DNA of 64,000 nucleotides from contig JADJYG010000006.1 of NCBI GenBank assembly GCA_016719895.1, positions 1-64,000 of the forward strand, read 5' to 3'. The notes under the pieces were generated by a model, which saw only the letters and a list, made by a program, of their open reading frames with translations, was not told where the DNA came from and ran no database searches. Within the stretch, counting starts at the first letter, position 1; every line of letters begins with the position of its first letter. Position numbers and translations under genes: made by a program. Shown one piece after another: positions 54,465 through 62,614 of the stretch. Source of the stretch: Saprospirales bacterium (GTDB taxonomy: Bacteria; Bacteroidota; Bacteroidia; Chitinophagales; Saprospiraceae).

Positions 54465-54753
54465 ATACGGATAGTTGCCGGACAGGGAAATGGTTTTTTC
54501 GTTAACGGGTTTCAAATGTAAAGGTAGCAAATAGATACAAGGCGCCCGGATTTCGGGCGTCGCTTAAGGGCTTTTTGCCGAAAAACGGCAGCGAATGTTA
54601 ATGTATTTTAAATCCCCCCGCTACCCGGTGTTGGGCCCGTGACTTCTGGTGTGACCTTTGTGGTGAAGGGTCGTATAAATGTTGTCTTTGCAAATGTGCA
54701 GGGGCAGGCAATACAAAAAGGAAGATTGTTTTCATTTGGTTTTTTGGGGTTTT

Positions 54754-54786
54754 AGCCGCCGGCGCGCAATGCGTCGGTGGCTTTTT
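54754..54786 (+). terminator. intrinsic terminator, plus strand, no known upstream gene
   Basis: A 13-bp stem (54754-54766 with 54770-54782, three G-U pairs) surrounds a CAA loop and ends in TTTTT (54782-54786). The opposite strand has no T-run, so it serves plus-strand transcription only. The only candidate upstream on that strand is an unannotated small transcript. Confidence 0.55.
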
Positions 54787-54789
54787 GCT

Positions 54790-55715
54790 TTAGGGGCCTA
54801 TGTCATCAGCCGTTACAATAACAATAGCGGCAGATACTTCCGATGCAAGATCTTCGAAAACCTGCGGCACGGTAACAGCGCCTGATCCAGACAGATTCAT
54901 TATGACGGGCTCTGCCAAACCCTGCAGCACTCCTCCGGAAACTGACTCCTCTTTTATGTATCGCTTTAGTTCTTCACCGTCATCTCCCCGGCCATGAATA
55001 ATCAGCACACGTGGGTATGTGTTCAATACTTTTTTGATTGCGTTTGTAAGTACATTATTCCAATCATCAGACTCGAAATCTAGATTTCTGATTTCGTCCA
55101 CGACTATTTTATCAATTTCGGGAATTTCGCAAAGGTCCTTGGCTGAGCCACCTAGCACAGGGATGGGGACCATTACTTTTCGTCTCCGCAAAGCACTGAG
55201 GCCAGATGCATAGGTGCCATTACCCCCACCAATCAGGATGACCACATCACTCATTTCTACGGCATCCAGATGTGCCTTGAGCTCTGCATCCCCATCATGT
55301 TTAATACATTTATAATATCTGAATGGTTGTATTTGTTGAAACCCACTAAGCGCAAGCGCTTCGGCTGTTTTCGGATTTTCGTCATGGGCTACGATAAGTC
55401 GATGACCGTCTTCCGCCAATGCTTTGCCGATAGCGAAGCACGCATCCTCAAATCTTTTCAAGGATATAGCTCGTTTCTCCGCTTTTTCTTCAGCAATTCT
55501 CGGTTTGCACCAATTCTTCACGTTAACGGGGGCTTGTCATGTTGGAAACAGCCACACAAGCCAACATTTCAGCGTAAAATTTGGCTTGTGTGGCTGTTTC
55601 CAACATGACAAGTCCCCAGAGAATCGGTGGTTAAAGGCAAAGCGAGAATCACTGCTTTTTCTTTGTTGCGGTGCGAAAGTTCTTCTTTGTAACTACCAAC
55701 GACTGTGACTTTCAT
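54790..55715 (-). pseudogene. SLOG + TIR-like defence-type protein, interrupted and truncated
   Basis: The 5' end starts at the ATG 55715 (MKVTVVGSYKEE), a typical first strand of a SLOG/LOG-like fold. The frame then runs into a palindromic insertion (55528-55617) and stops at 55569. The rest of the gene resumes in another frame at about 55521 (GTG): ISLKRFEDACFAIGKALAED, VVILIGGGNGTYASGLSAL (nucleotide-binding loop), and a TIR-like part with PRVLIIHGRGDDGEELKRYI and AAIVIVTADDIGP. It ends there. The C-terminal ARxNVxFELG-type segment expected in TIR-like nucleotide-binding domains is missing in all frames. It follows the YgiT gene after 20 bp and was probably part of that operon. Confidence 0.6.
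55528..55617. mobile_element. 90-bp near-perfect palindrome inserted in the SLOG/TIR-like gene
   Basis: Arms at 55528-55563 and 55582-55617 pair in 35 of 36 positions around an 18-nt loop. The ends read GGGGGCTTGTC and GACAAGTCCCC. It separates the two fragments of the SLOG/TIR-like gene, so it behaves like an inserted MITE or REP-type element. Removing exactly 90 bp does not restore the frame, so the true insertion is slightly longer or shorter, or small indels followed. Confidence 0.55.
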
Positions 55716-55734
55716 CTCATTGAATTTTATACTG

Positions 55735-55974
55735 TTACACCATCAAGACTACCTCCAATTGCGTGTTTTGCAATCTTGCTCTGTCCGTAATCATCTCCAA
55801 TTTGATCGATACGGCATTTTCAATCCATTCCTCCCCACATTGTGCGCAAATCAGGGCGGGCACATCGCGCACGACAATCAAACCTGTTTTCAAGTCAACA
55901 GTGAAGGTTGTTGTTCCGGATGCTACATTGCCACCGCATAACGGGCATTTCGAAGGAATTAATTTCCGTTCCAT
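55735..55974 (-). CDS. YgiT-type zinc-finger antitoxin
   Basis: 79 aa. CPLCGG and CAQCGEEW form the two CxxC zinc knuckles of the YgiT/MqsA N-terminal domain, and the short helical tail (AVSIKLEMITDRARLQNTQLEVV) fits the small single-domain members of this family. Such antitoxins bind a DUF4258- or MqsR-type partner. The ATG at 55974 lies 1 nt after the stop codon of the DUF4258 frame, showing translational coupling. The frame is intact, so it may persist after the toxin was lost. Confidence 0.8.
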   Translation of the reverse strand: MERKLIPSKCPLCGGNVASGTTTFTVDLKTGLIVVRDVPALICAQCGEEWIENAVSIKLEMITDRARLQNTQLEVVLMV

Positions 55975-55975
55975 G

Positions 55976-56299
55976 CTAAGTTCTTTTTGTTTTGAAATCG
56001 TCCTGAAAAATGCTCAAATCTGGCTCATAAGCTGTGATCAGGAAAACAATAAAATTGTCTTCATCAAAAGAAGCCACCACAGGTATTGGCCGGGTGGCCG
56101 GAAAACCCAATAGCAATACGCTTGGGAACGGCTTATCATCGTCATAACGCTAAATAATTACCCCTACCTCCAACACGGCTAGTACTTCCTCGCGGGAAAT
56201 TCTCCTTTCCAACATCTTTTCAAGCGCATGTTTTCGCCAGATGATGTTTCCATTTGTCAATGCCTGAATAAACAGTGTTCTATCAAAGGGAGATTCCAC
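55976..56299 (-). pseudogene. DUF4258-type toxin with an in-frame stop codon
   Basis: Reading from a GTG at 56299 gives IIWRKHALEKMLERRISREE and VLAVLEVGVII, then TAG at 56152-56150, then RYDDDKPFPSVLLLGF, VVASFDEDNFIVFLITAYEP and DLSIFQDDFKTKRT to the stop codon at 55976. Both halves match DUF4258 (H-x-x-x-R-M/L-x-x-R-x-I, then Y-x-D-D-x-P-x-P-S and T-x-Y-x-P-D). A Glu codon GAG to TAG change at codon 50 explains the break. A His expected near RPLHVV is Pro (RPIPVV), a further sign of decay. It forms the upstream gene of a pair with the YgiT antitoxin. Confidence 0.7.
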
Positions 56300-56308
56300 G
56301 ATACAAAC

Positions 56309-58462
56309 TTACGCGATATTTACCAAAAACTCCTCCTCGCTCCAAATCGCCACGGAGCCCAGGTCCTGCGCCTTTTTTAGCTTGCTGCCAGCTTTTTCAC
56401 CCACCACCAGGATATTCAGGTTTTTGCTCACGCTGCCGGCGATGCTTGCCCCGGCGGCAGCGGCGCGGGTTTCGGCCTCCTCGCGGGTCATGGTGGCAAG
56501 GGCGCCGGTGAAAAGAATACTTTTACCCGCCAGCGGCCCTTCGGCGGCGCTTTGCGGTTTTTGGTCGGCTTCGGTCTGGCGCAGGTTGACGCCGAGGGCT
56601 TCCAGGGTGCGGAGCAATTCCAGGTTCTGTTCGTTGTGGAAAAAATAGTACATGTTGCGCGCCAAAACCGGTCCCACATCCTTGATTTCTTCATACCGAT
56701 CGAGGTCCCAGTCTTTCAAATCGAGCACGTGCCCCACTTCGGCGGCGAGCAGGCGTGAACTTTTCAGCCCAAGGTGGTGAACGCTCAGGCTGTGCAGCAA
56801 GCGGTAAATTGGATTATCCTTTGCCTTTTCAACCGCTTTTTGCAGGTTAGCCGCCGATTTTTCGCCAAAACCCTCGAGTTCGGCGATTTTCCCATAGTCG
56901 AGCCGGTAGATATCGGCGATCGAGTGCAGCCAACCGATCTTGTAAAACCGTAAAATAGCGCTCTCGCCCATGCCTTCGATATCCATCGCATGCTTGGAGG
57001 CGTGGAAGATCATACGTTGTACGACCTGTGCTTCACAACCGGCATTTTCACAGCGCCAGATGGCTTCGTCTTCGGGTTTGACCAACGGGCTGTGGCACAC
57101 CGGGCAGTGGGTCGGGAACTCAACCGGCCGCTCCGGGCCGCTGCGCAACTCGTCCAGCGCTTTGACGATGTAAGGGATCACATCGCCGGCGCGCTCCACC
57201 AACACCTGGTCGCCGATGCGGATATCCTTGCTGCGGATAAACTCTTCGTTATGGAGGCTGACGTTTTGCACCGTCACGCCGGCCAGTTGCACCGGCTCCA
57301 GCTTGGCCACCGGGGTGATCGCGCCGGTTTTGCCCACCTGAAATTCTACGTCGCGCAGGCGGGTGGTGGCTTGCTTAGCTTTGAATTTGAAGGCGATCGC
57401 CCAGCGCGGATGGTGCGCCGTAAAACCGCAGCGCGCCTGCAACTCCAGGCTGTTCACTTTTATGACCATGCCGTCAATTTCATACGGGTAGGCATCGCGC
57501 TGGTTTTGCCAGCCTTCGCAAAAAGCGATAACCTCGTCAATATTGGCACAGATGCGGCGTTCGGGCAGCGCCACTGCGGGGGCCGGGGTTAAAGCAGGAA
57601 CCTTAAATCCAAGTTCGCCCAGCAACAGGATCGAATCGTTGTGGGTCGGGAAACGGTCCAGCACCTGGATACCTGCAGCGTTCACGGCAAAGCCCAGCTG
57701 ATACACGAAAGCCTCCAGGCCCCGGTTGGCGGCTTCTTTGGGGTCTTTCATGCGCAGGCCGCCCGTTGCAGCATTGCGGGGGTTGGCAAAGAGGGGATCG
57801 CCGGCCTCCTGCCGCCGGTCGTTTATTTTGCTAAAAACGTCTTTTCGAATAATTGCCTCGCCACGCAACTCGGCTCTGGCAATACCATGCCGGGAGAAAT
57901 GGGCCTGTAAAGGAATGGAGCGCAGGGTGCGCATGTTAGCCGTAATATCGTCGCCCACCTCGCCATTGCCGCGGGTGGCTGCCCGCACCAAACGATCGTT
58001 TTCGTATACCAGGGCGATGGTGCCGCCGTCAAATTTAGGCTCCACAGCATACGCCATCTCCGACTCCCGCTGAAGTCCGCACAGCTTTTTTACAGCGGTG
58101 TCAAAATCATTCAGGTCCGCCGCGTCGTAAGAGTTGTCGAGCGACAGCATGGGGGTCAGGTGCGCCACCTGGTCGAGGTCCTCCGTCAGGTCCGTCGACA
58201 CGCGCTGCGTGGGTGAATCCGGCCCAATCAGTTCGGGGTGCAGGCGTTCGAGGGCCTCCAGCTGTTTGTACAATTGGTCGTACTCGAAATCGCTGATCAC
58301 GGGGTCGTTTTGCACATAATAGCGCCACTCGTGGTAGCGGATGACGCTGCTCAGGTCTTGCACGCGTTCGGCGGCAGATGCGGCCGACAGGTCGGCATGC
58401 GGGGTGTACAGCAGTTTTTTAGACAGGTCGTACAGGGCGCGCTGGGCTTCTTTCGAGTACAT
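56309..58462 (-). CDS. ligA: NAD-dependent DNA ligase
   Basis: 717 aa. The adenylation motif AVEPKFDGGTIAL contains the AMP-accepting Lys. REVRGNGEVGDDIT-like NGEVGDDI, the OB-fold segment, four zinc-binding Cys (CPVCHSPLV and CENAGCEAQV), helix-hairpin-helix repeats and a C-terminal BRCT domain (LAGKSILFTGALATMTREEA) follow in order. It seals nicks in replication and repair using NAD+. It is a little longer than usual (about 670 aa). The decayed DUF4258 frame begins just beyond its stop codon, and the frameshifted lipoprotein gene lies 22 bp upstream. Confidence 0.98.
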   Translation of the reverse strand: MYSKEAQRALYDLSKKLLYTPHADLSAASAAERVQDLSSVIRYHEWRYYVQNDPVISDFEYDQLYKQLEALERLHPELIGPDSPTQRVSTDLTEDLDQVAHLTPMLSLDNSYDAADLNDFDTAVKKLCGLQRESEMAYAVEPKFDGGTIALVYENDRLVRAATRGNGEVGDDITANMRTLRSIPLQAHFSRHGIARAELRGEAIIRKDVFSKINDRRQEAGDPLFANPRNAATGGLRMKDPKEAANRGLEAFVYQLGFAVNAAGIQVLDRFPTHNDSILLLGELGFKVPALTPAPAVALPERRICANIDEVIAFCEGWQNQRDAYPYEIDGMVIKVNSLELQARCGFTAHHPRWAIAFKFKAKQATTRLRDVEFQVGKTGAITPVAKLEPVQLAGVTVQNVSLHNEEFIRSKDIRIGDQVLVERAGDVIPYIVKALDELRSGPERPVEFPTHCPVCHSPLVKPEDEAIWRCENAGCEAQVVQRMIFHASKHAMDIEGMGESAILRFYKIGWLHSIADIYRLDYGKIAELEGFGEKSAANLQKAVEKAKDNPIYRLLHSLSVHHLGLKSSRLLAAEVGHVLDLKDWDLDRYEEIKDVGPVLARNMYYFFHNEQNLELLRTLEALGVNLRQTEADQKPQSAAEGPLAGKSILFTGALATMTREEAETRAAAAGASIAGSVSKNLNILVVGEKAGSKLKKAQDLGSVAIWSEEEFLVNIA

Positions 58463-58484
58463 GATCGGGTGCGTTGAACGGATT

Positions 58485-59112
58485 TTATCGCATTTTTTTC
58501 AGGGCCAGTTTGGCCACTGCTATGGCGGGCTCCAGGTTGTCGGCGGGGGCGTCGGTATAATCCAGCGTAATTTTTACCACCAGATGGCCTTTTTTCACCA
58601 TCAGCGAGGTATTGGAGGTGCTCCAGATCGCGCCGTCGCCCAGTCCGGGCACTTCTTTTCATATACATTGCGCTGGTCGCGGCGCACCATTTCAAACTGG
58701 TCCTTGGCGACCACCTCAGTGCCGTAATCCAGGACCTGTGTGACCAGGGTGTTTTTGAATTCGCGGTACGGAGCGTCCGGCTTCTCATTGCCGCTTTCCC
58801 GCTCTTTCCAGTCCAGCTTCATCCACGAACGCAGGCAAAAGCCGCGGTCGGGCAGGGTGCGGGCATTGAAGGCGTCGCGCCGGACTTCGATGGCGAAGAG
58901 TTTAACGACTTCGGCGTCGGTTACCAGGTCGCAGCCGGCATTTTTCCAGGGATTGGGCAGTCCGACCGGAGCGCCTGTAATACTGTCGATTGTCATGACC
59001 GGTGGCGGTGGATGGTTGGGGTCGTTGTTTGTCCGCAGGAAAAACAAAAAAGTGCGGATAAAATTACCCCGTTAAAAACGCGCAGCACAACAGCCGATTT
59101 TTGGTTAAACAT
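58485..59112 (-). pseudogene. lipoprotein gene with two frameshifts, upstream of ligA
   Basis: From the ATG at 59112 the first frame encodes a lipoprotein signal (VFNGVILSALFCFSCGQ). It is lost near 59011-59033, after which the second frame reads VMTIDSITGAPVGLPN ... DLVTDAEVVKLFAIEVRRD ... KDQFEMVRRDQRNVYEK. A second shift at 58651-58660 (an A run one base short) leads to VPGLGDGAIWSTSNTSLMVK and the clean end ADNLEPAIAVAKLALKKMR. Joined, the three parts form one sensible secreted protein of about 205 aa of unknown family. It is either a pseudogene or a place of sequencing errors. Confidence 0.6.
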
Positions 59113-59477
59113 GGCGTAAAGAGTCTTAAAATTTGCCTGACGGTGAAAGTTTTTGAAAGGCGGACAAAGATAATGCCGCTGTCCGGTACAAAATGCTACT
59201 GTTGGCGTAGGTTTGCTGGCGCCGGCGAGGAGGTCGCAGGTCAGCACCCGTCCGGTTGTTGAAAAAAATGGCTGCTATAAGCCGGGGCGGTATTTTGTTT
59301 TGGCCTTTTGACGCCTGGTAAAATAGTACTGCACGAAAAAATTTGCACATTTGCCCGGTCTTGGTGAATCCTCAACCAAACAGCACAGGATTTGCCGGAA
59401 GATTTTTCTACCGCGCTTCGTTTACAATTTGATACACTAACGACGATTTACCAACCAAATTTTTGTAAAAAACGCCT
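59113..59477. other. upstream region of the peptide transporter
   Basis: 365 bp without a recognised gene. Open frames here are shadows without family features. The last 80 bp are AT-rich (AAATTTTTG just before the ATG) and probably hold the transporter promoter, but no clean TAnnTTTG box was found. Confidence 0.4.
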
Positions 59478-61358
59478 ATGTCTGCACAGAAACACGAATT
59501 ATTCGGACACCCGCGTGGTCTTACCCTGCTCTTTTTTACGGAGATGTGGGAACGGTTCAGCTATTACGGCATGCGGGCCATCTTCACGCTGTATATGGTC
59601 AACGGCCTGTTGTTCTCCCGGGCCAAAGCCTCCGAAATTTACGGCAGTTATACCGGCCTGGTATACCTCACGCCGCTGATCGGCGGCTATGTGGCCGACC
59701 GCTATTGGGGCAACCGAAAATCCATCATAGCGGGCGGCTTGCTCATGGCCGTTGGTCAATTCCTGATGTTTGGCAGCGCCTCAATGTACCACAATGCCGG
59801 TATGGCAACCGCACTGCTTTGGGCCGGCCTCATTTTTCTGATCATCGGCAATGGTTTTTTTAAGCCGAATATTTCCTCCATGATCGGGCAGATGTACACC
59901 GAAAAGGACAAGCGGCGGGACGCAGCCTACACCATTTTCTACATGGGCATCAACCTCGGCGCCTTCCTGGCCCCGCTGGTATGCGGCTTTTTGGGCGAAC
60001 GGTACGACGCCGCCGGTACCCCCTTGCCGGAATACTTCAAGTGGGGTTTCCTGGCCGCCGGCGTCGGCATGGTGCTCGGCACGCTGTTGTTTCATCTGGA
60101 AAAAAACCGCTATGTCGTTGATCCTGAGGGCAAGCCCATCGGCGCATTGCCCAACAAGATGGTACAGGCGCAGGACGGCAGCAGCACCGAAAGCGCCGGC
60201 CTCGGCACCCGCCAGCTGCTCCTGGGCGTCGGGCTGGCAGTAGCGTTGTTCCTGACGTTCTGGAAGGCGCTTGGATTTGATGCCATTGGAGCGATCATTT
60301 ACGGCACTACGTTGGCGATGATGGCGATGATCATTACCGATGCGTCGTTGTCGAAAGTAGAGCGCGACCGGATCATCGTGGTTTATGTTTCCGCCTTTTT
60401 CGTCGTGTTCTTCTGGGCCGCTTTCGAGCAGGCTGGCGCCTCGCTCACGTTTTTCGCTGAAGAACAAACCCAACGGCATGTGGGATTGAATATTCCCATG
60501 TGGCTGGCACACCTGGTATCGCTGGGCTTGCTGGCCGCTTTGTATTGGGCGTTCAATATCATCCGGCGCAATTTCACCCAGGGCATCGACGGGCTGTCGG
60601 GGCTGTTGTACATTTTCGTACTGGGGCCGGCGTTGTTCCTGATTTATAAAAACATCCTGTTCCTGTCGTCCGGGCAGGCGTCTATTTCGATGGATGATAT
60701 TCCGGCCAGCTACTTCCAGTCGATCAATGCGGTGTCGATCGTTATCCTGGCGCCCATCACGGCAGCAATTTGGGTGGCCCTGGCCAAGCGCAATTCCGAG
60801 CCGAACTCCCTGGTTAAACAATCTATGGGTCTGGTTATCCTGGCCCTGGGGTATGTGGTGATCGCCATTGGCGTTAAAGGGCTGGGGCTGGGCACCAAAG
60901 TCAGTATGTTTTGGCTGGTTGCCCTGTATGTGATCCATACCATCGGCGAACTCTGCCTGTCGCCCATCGGCCTTTCGCTGGTGTCCAAACTGTCGCCTAT
61001 GCGTTTCGTATCGCTGCTGTTCGGCGTGTGGTTTTTAGCCAACTCTGTGGCGAACAAGGCAGCGGGGCAGCTCAGCGCCTTGTATCCGCCTTCCGGCCGG
61101 GAATACAAGCTGGCTCTGGACAACGGGATCGACGAAGCGACCTACCGGGGTATTCTGGAAGGACAAATCCAACCATCGGCCGAGCAGATACAACTCGCCG
61201 AACGGGCGGCCATACCGCTGGACTATCCCAATTTCTTTGGGCCGGTCAAAGACCTCTACCAGTTTTTCCTGATTTTCGTGGTGATGGCGGGTGTGGCCGG
61301 TTTGATCCTGTTCCTGCTGTCGTTCCCGCTCAAACGAATGATGCACGGGGCGGATTGA
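59478..61358 (+). CDS. POT/PTR2 family proton-dependent peptide transporter
   Basis: 626 aa with about fourteen hydrophobic segments. FTEMWERFSYYGMRAI carries the E-x-x-E-R-F-x-Y-Y-G motif, YTGLVYLTPLIGGYVADRYWG the PTR2 signature, and FYMGINLGAFLAPLVCGFLGE the second signature. It imports di- and tripeptides with protons across the inner membrane. This complements the two periplasmic dipeptidyl peptidases at 40-44.6 kb, although they are not in the same operon. A perfect terminator hairpin lies 28 bp after the stop codon. Confidence 0.95.
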   Translation: MSAQKHELFGHPRGLTLLFFTEMWERFSYYGMRAIFTLYMVNGLLFSRAKASEIYGSYTGLVYLTPLIGGYVADRYWGNRKSIIAGGLLMAVGQFLMFGSASMYHNAGMATALLWAGLIFLIIGNGFFKPNISSMIGQMYTEKDKRRDAAYTIFYMGINLGAFLAPLVCGFLGERYDAAGTPLPEYFKWGFLAAGVGMVLGTLLFHLEKNRYVVDPEGKPIGALPNKMVQAQDGSSTESAGLGTRQLLLGVGLAVALFLTFWKALGFDAIGAIIYGTTLAMMAMIITDASLSKVERDRIIVVYVSAFFVVFFWAAFEQAGASLTFFAEEQTQRHVGLNIPMWLAHLVSLGLLAALYWAFNIIRRNFTQGIDGLSGLLYIFVLGPALFLIYKNILFLSSGQASISMDDIPASYFQSINAVSIVILAPITAAIWVALAKRNSEPNSLVKQSMGLVILALGYVVIAIGVKGLGLGTKVSMFWLVALYVIHTIGELCLSPIGLSLVSKLSPMRFVSLLFGVWFLANSVANKAAGQLSALYPPSGREYKLALDNGIDEATYRGILEGQIQPSAEQIQLAERAAIPLDYPNFFGPVKDLYQFFLIFVVMAGVAGLILFLLSFPLKRMMHGAD

Positions 61359-61386
61359 CGGTGCGGGTGGCGGGAAAATTTCCCCT

Positions 61387-61430
61387 AAAAAGCAAACCCT
61401 TCGCGCCCGGGCGCGAAGGGTTTGCTTTTT
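61387..61430. terminator. perfect bidirectional intrinsic terminator
   Basis: A 44-bp perfect palindrome: 22-bp arms starting AAAAAGCAAACCC and centred on CCCGGG. The A and T runs at its ends allow it to stop transcription from both the transporter gene (plus) and the secreted-protein gene (minus). Confidence 0.9.
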
Positions 61431-61448
61431 GAACCGTTTCCGGCTGCG

Positions 61449-62252
61449 CTATTGCGCGCGGTCGCGCAGGATCCATACTTCGCCGCGCACATGCCTGCGC
61501 GTTGCCTCGATCTGGCGCGAAAAATACTCGATGCTCATGCCGGGGTGGACTTGCTTCAGGGTCGCTTCATAATCGCCCCCGCCGATGTCTTCCCATTTAT
61601 CGTAAAAATCGACCGTCACCGCGTCGTATGGACGATCGGAGCCCCCCGGGAAAATCAGGGGGTAAAGCCCCCAGCCACCGCGTTTTCCGGCTTTAACCTG
61701 GGCTTCGTGCAGGGGTTTGGCCAGTTTGGTTTCCATGGCTTCGTATTCCTCCCATTTGCCGTCGGGCACATCCATGTAGTTGACGATCAGGTACCGCGAA
61801 GGATTTTTGTTGGCATCCGCCTTGAAAATGGCGTCGGCGGCGTAGGACAGCTCTTCCCGCACCAGGTCGCGAAACATTTCGGTGGAGTCCGCCAGAGCCG
61901 CTTCCTGTTTGTTCAGCACCTGGAAAACCCTGTTCCAACCGATGCTGAACGAGTCGACGCCGTTCCAGCCGCGTACGGCGTTAACGGTTACGAAATCGTA
62001 TTCGGTGCCGGTGCCGGCCGGGAAGCGCACTTCATACAACCACCAATTGACGAGGCGACCTTGTTTGATGCGTTCCTGGTGGATTTTTTTCCAGACACCC
62101 TGTTCGACCGCCAGGTACTTGCCGTACATGCCGGGTTTTACTTTCATGTACGACACGATAAAAAAAGTCGGTTCTTCGTTGGTTTGCGCGTCTGCTTGTA
62201 AGCCGAAAACCAGCATGAGCAGGCAGCACAGGATACTTTTCACTGTTTTCAT
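61449..62252 (-). CDS. exported protein with an internally duplicated domain
   Basis: 267 aa. A signal peptide (KTVKSILCCLLMLVFGLQADA) precedes two related halves. FIVSYMKVKPGMYGKYLAVE ... WWLYEVRFPAGTGTEYDFVTV in the first half matches LIVNYMDVPDGKWEEYEAME ... WGLYPLIFPGGSDRPYDAVTV in the second. Each half looks like a dimeric alpha+beta barrel (ABM/NIPSNAP-like) unit, so the duplication mimics a dimer in one chain. No catalytic residues are assigned. It is secreted to the periplasm or beyond. A perfect terminator separates it from the transporter gene. Confidence 0.75.
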   Translation of the reverse strand: MKTVKSILCCLLMLVFGLQADAQTNEEPTFFIVSYMKVKPGMYGKYLAVEQGVWKKIHQERIKQGRLVNWWLYEVRFPAGTGTEYDFVTVNAVRGWNGVDSFSIGWNRVFQVLNKQEAALADSTEMFRDLVREELSYAADAIFKADANKNPSRYLIVNYMDVPDGKWEEYEAMETKLAKPLHEAQVKAGKRGGWGLYPLIFPGGSDRPYDAVTVDFYDKWEDIGGGDYEATLKQVHPGMSIEYFSRQIEATRRHVRGEVWILRDRAQ

Positions 62253-62430
62253 TTTATATTGTTTTGGTTAAAAAAAGATAATACGCCTGCGCAGTGGGCG
62301 GCGTTTGGTTTTGAACAACAGACGGAAAAATGCGGCGACACCTCAACGCCCCGGGGCCGGAATTTCGTTCCGTGTGGCACAACGGGCGTCGCAAGGGCCA
62401 CATATGGCCCCGCGCAGATCAAGATTAGAA

Positions 62431-62475
62431 AATGAAGCAGGTGGAAATGAAGCAGGTCGAAATCAGGCAGGTGAA
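62431..62475. repeat. three imperfect 15-bp tandem repeats
   Basis: AATGAAGCAGGTGGA, AATGAAGCAGGTCGA and AATCAGGCAGGTGAA follow one another without gaps. The first two differ at one position. They lie in the intergenic region and have no spacer structure. Confidence 0.75.
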
Positions 62476-62553
62476 ACCTGCAGTTGCCTTTTGGTAAGAG
62501 CAACAAACATAGTGCATTATTTCGTATACCCGGCGGAAAAATCCCCAACATGC

Positions 62554-62592
62554 TAAAAAAATGCCTCCTTCCCGGAGGTCCGGAAAGGAGGC
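62554..62592 (-). terminator. intrinsic terminator of the T9SS type A gene
   Basis: On the minus strand GCCTCCTT / AAGGAGGC and CCGG / CCGG form a 12-bp stem with one mismatch and a 4-nt loop, followed by A and a run of seven T (62560-62554 plus). It lies 22 bp after the stop codon of the gene that ends at 62615. Confidence 0.75.
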
Positions 62593-62614
62593 GCAGCAAC
62601 GAATAGCCGGGCGT

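Larger units (their letters stand above)
54409..54789. other. intergenic stretch with repeats and a plus-strand terminator
   Basis: It begins with the 15-bp repeats, then a CGCCCG/CGGGCG hairpin near 54542-54560 and moderately AT-rich DNA. TGTCTTTG at 54683-54690 (TTTG 22 bp earlier at 54657-54660) looks like a weak plus-strand promoter. An intrinsic terminator closes the stretch at 54754-54786. No protein gene fits, and a small RNA of about 95 nt is possible. No SRP, 6S or tmRNA features were recognised. Confidence 0.35.
62253..62614. other. intergenic region with 15-bp repeats and a terminator
   Basis: 362 bp with no protein gene recognised. It holds three imperfect 15-bp repeats (62431-62475), 178 bp upstream of the start of the minus-strand duplicated-domain gene, and the intrinsic terminator of the T9SS gene (62554-62592). 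Confidence 0.5.

Noticed and set aside
54190..54474. Plus-strand frame with GFWLEGFWLEGFW repeats
   Set aside because: Its repeats are the translation of the 15-bp DNA repeat and the rest is antisense to the radical SAM gene.
54683..54786. SRP RNA or 6S RNA
   Set aside because: No GGTCAGG/GGAAGCAGCC-type core or long 6S-like rod was found; only a terminator and a weak promoter are supported.
59781..60938. 385-codon minus-strand frame opposite the peptide transporter
   Set aside because: Gln/His/Arg-rich mirror of a hydrophobic transporter; no start context or motif.
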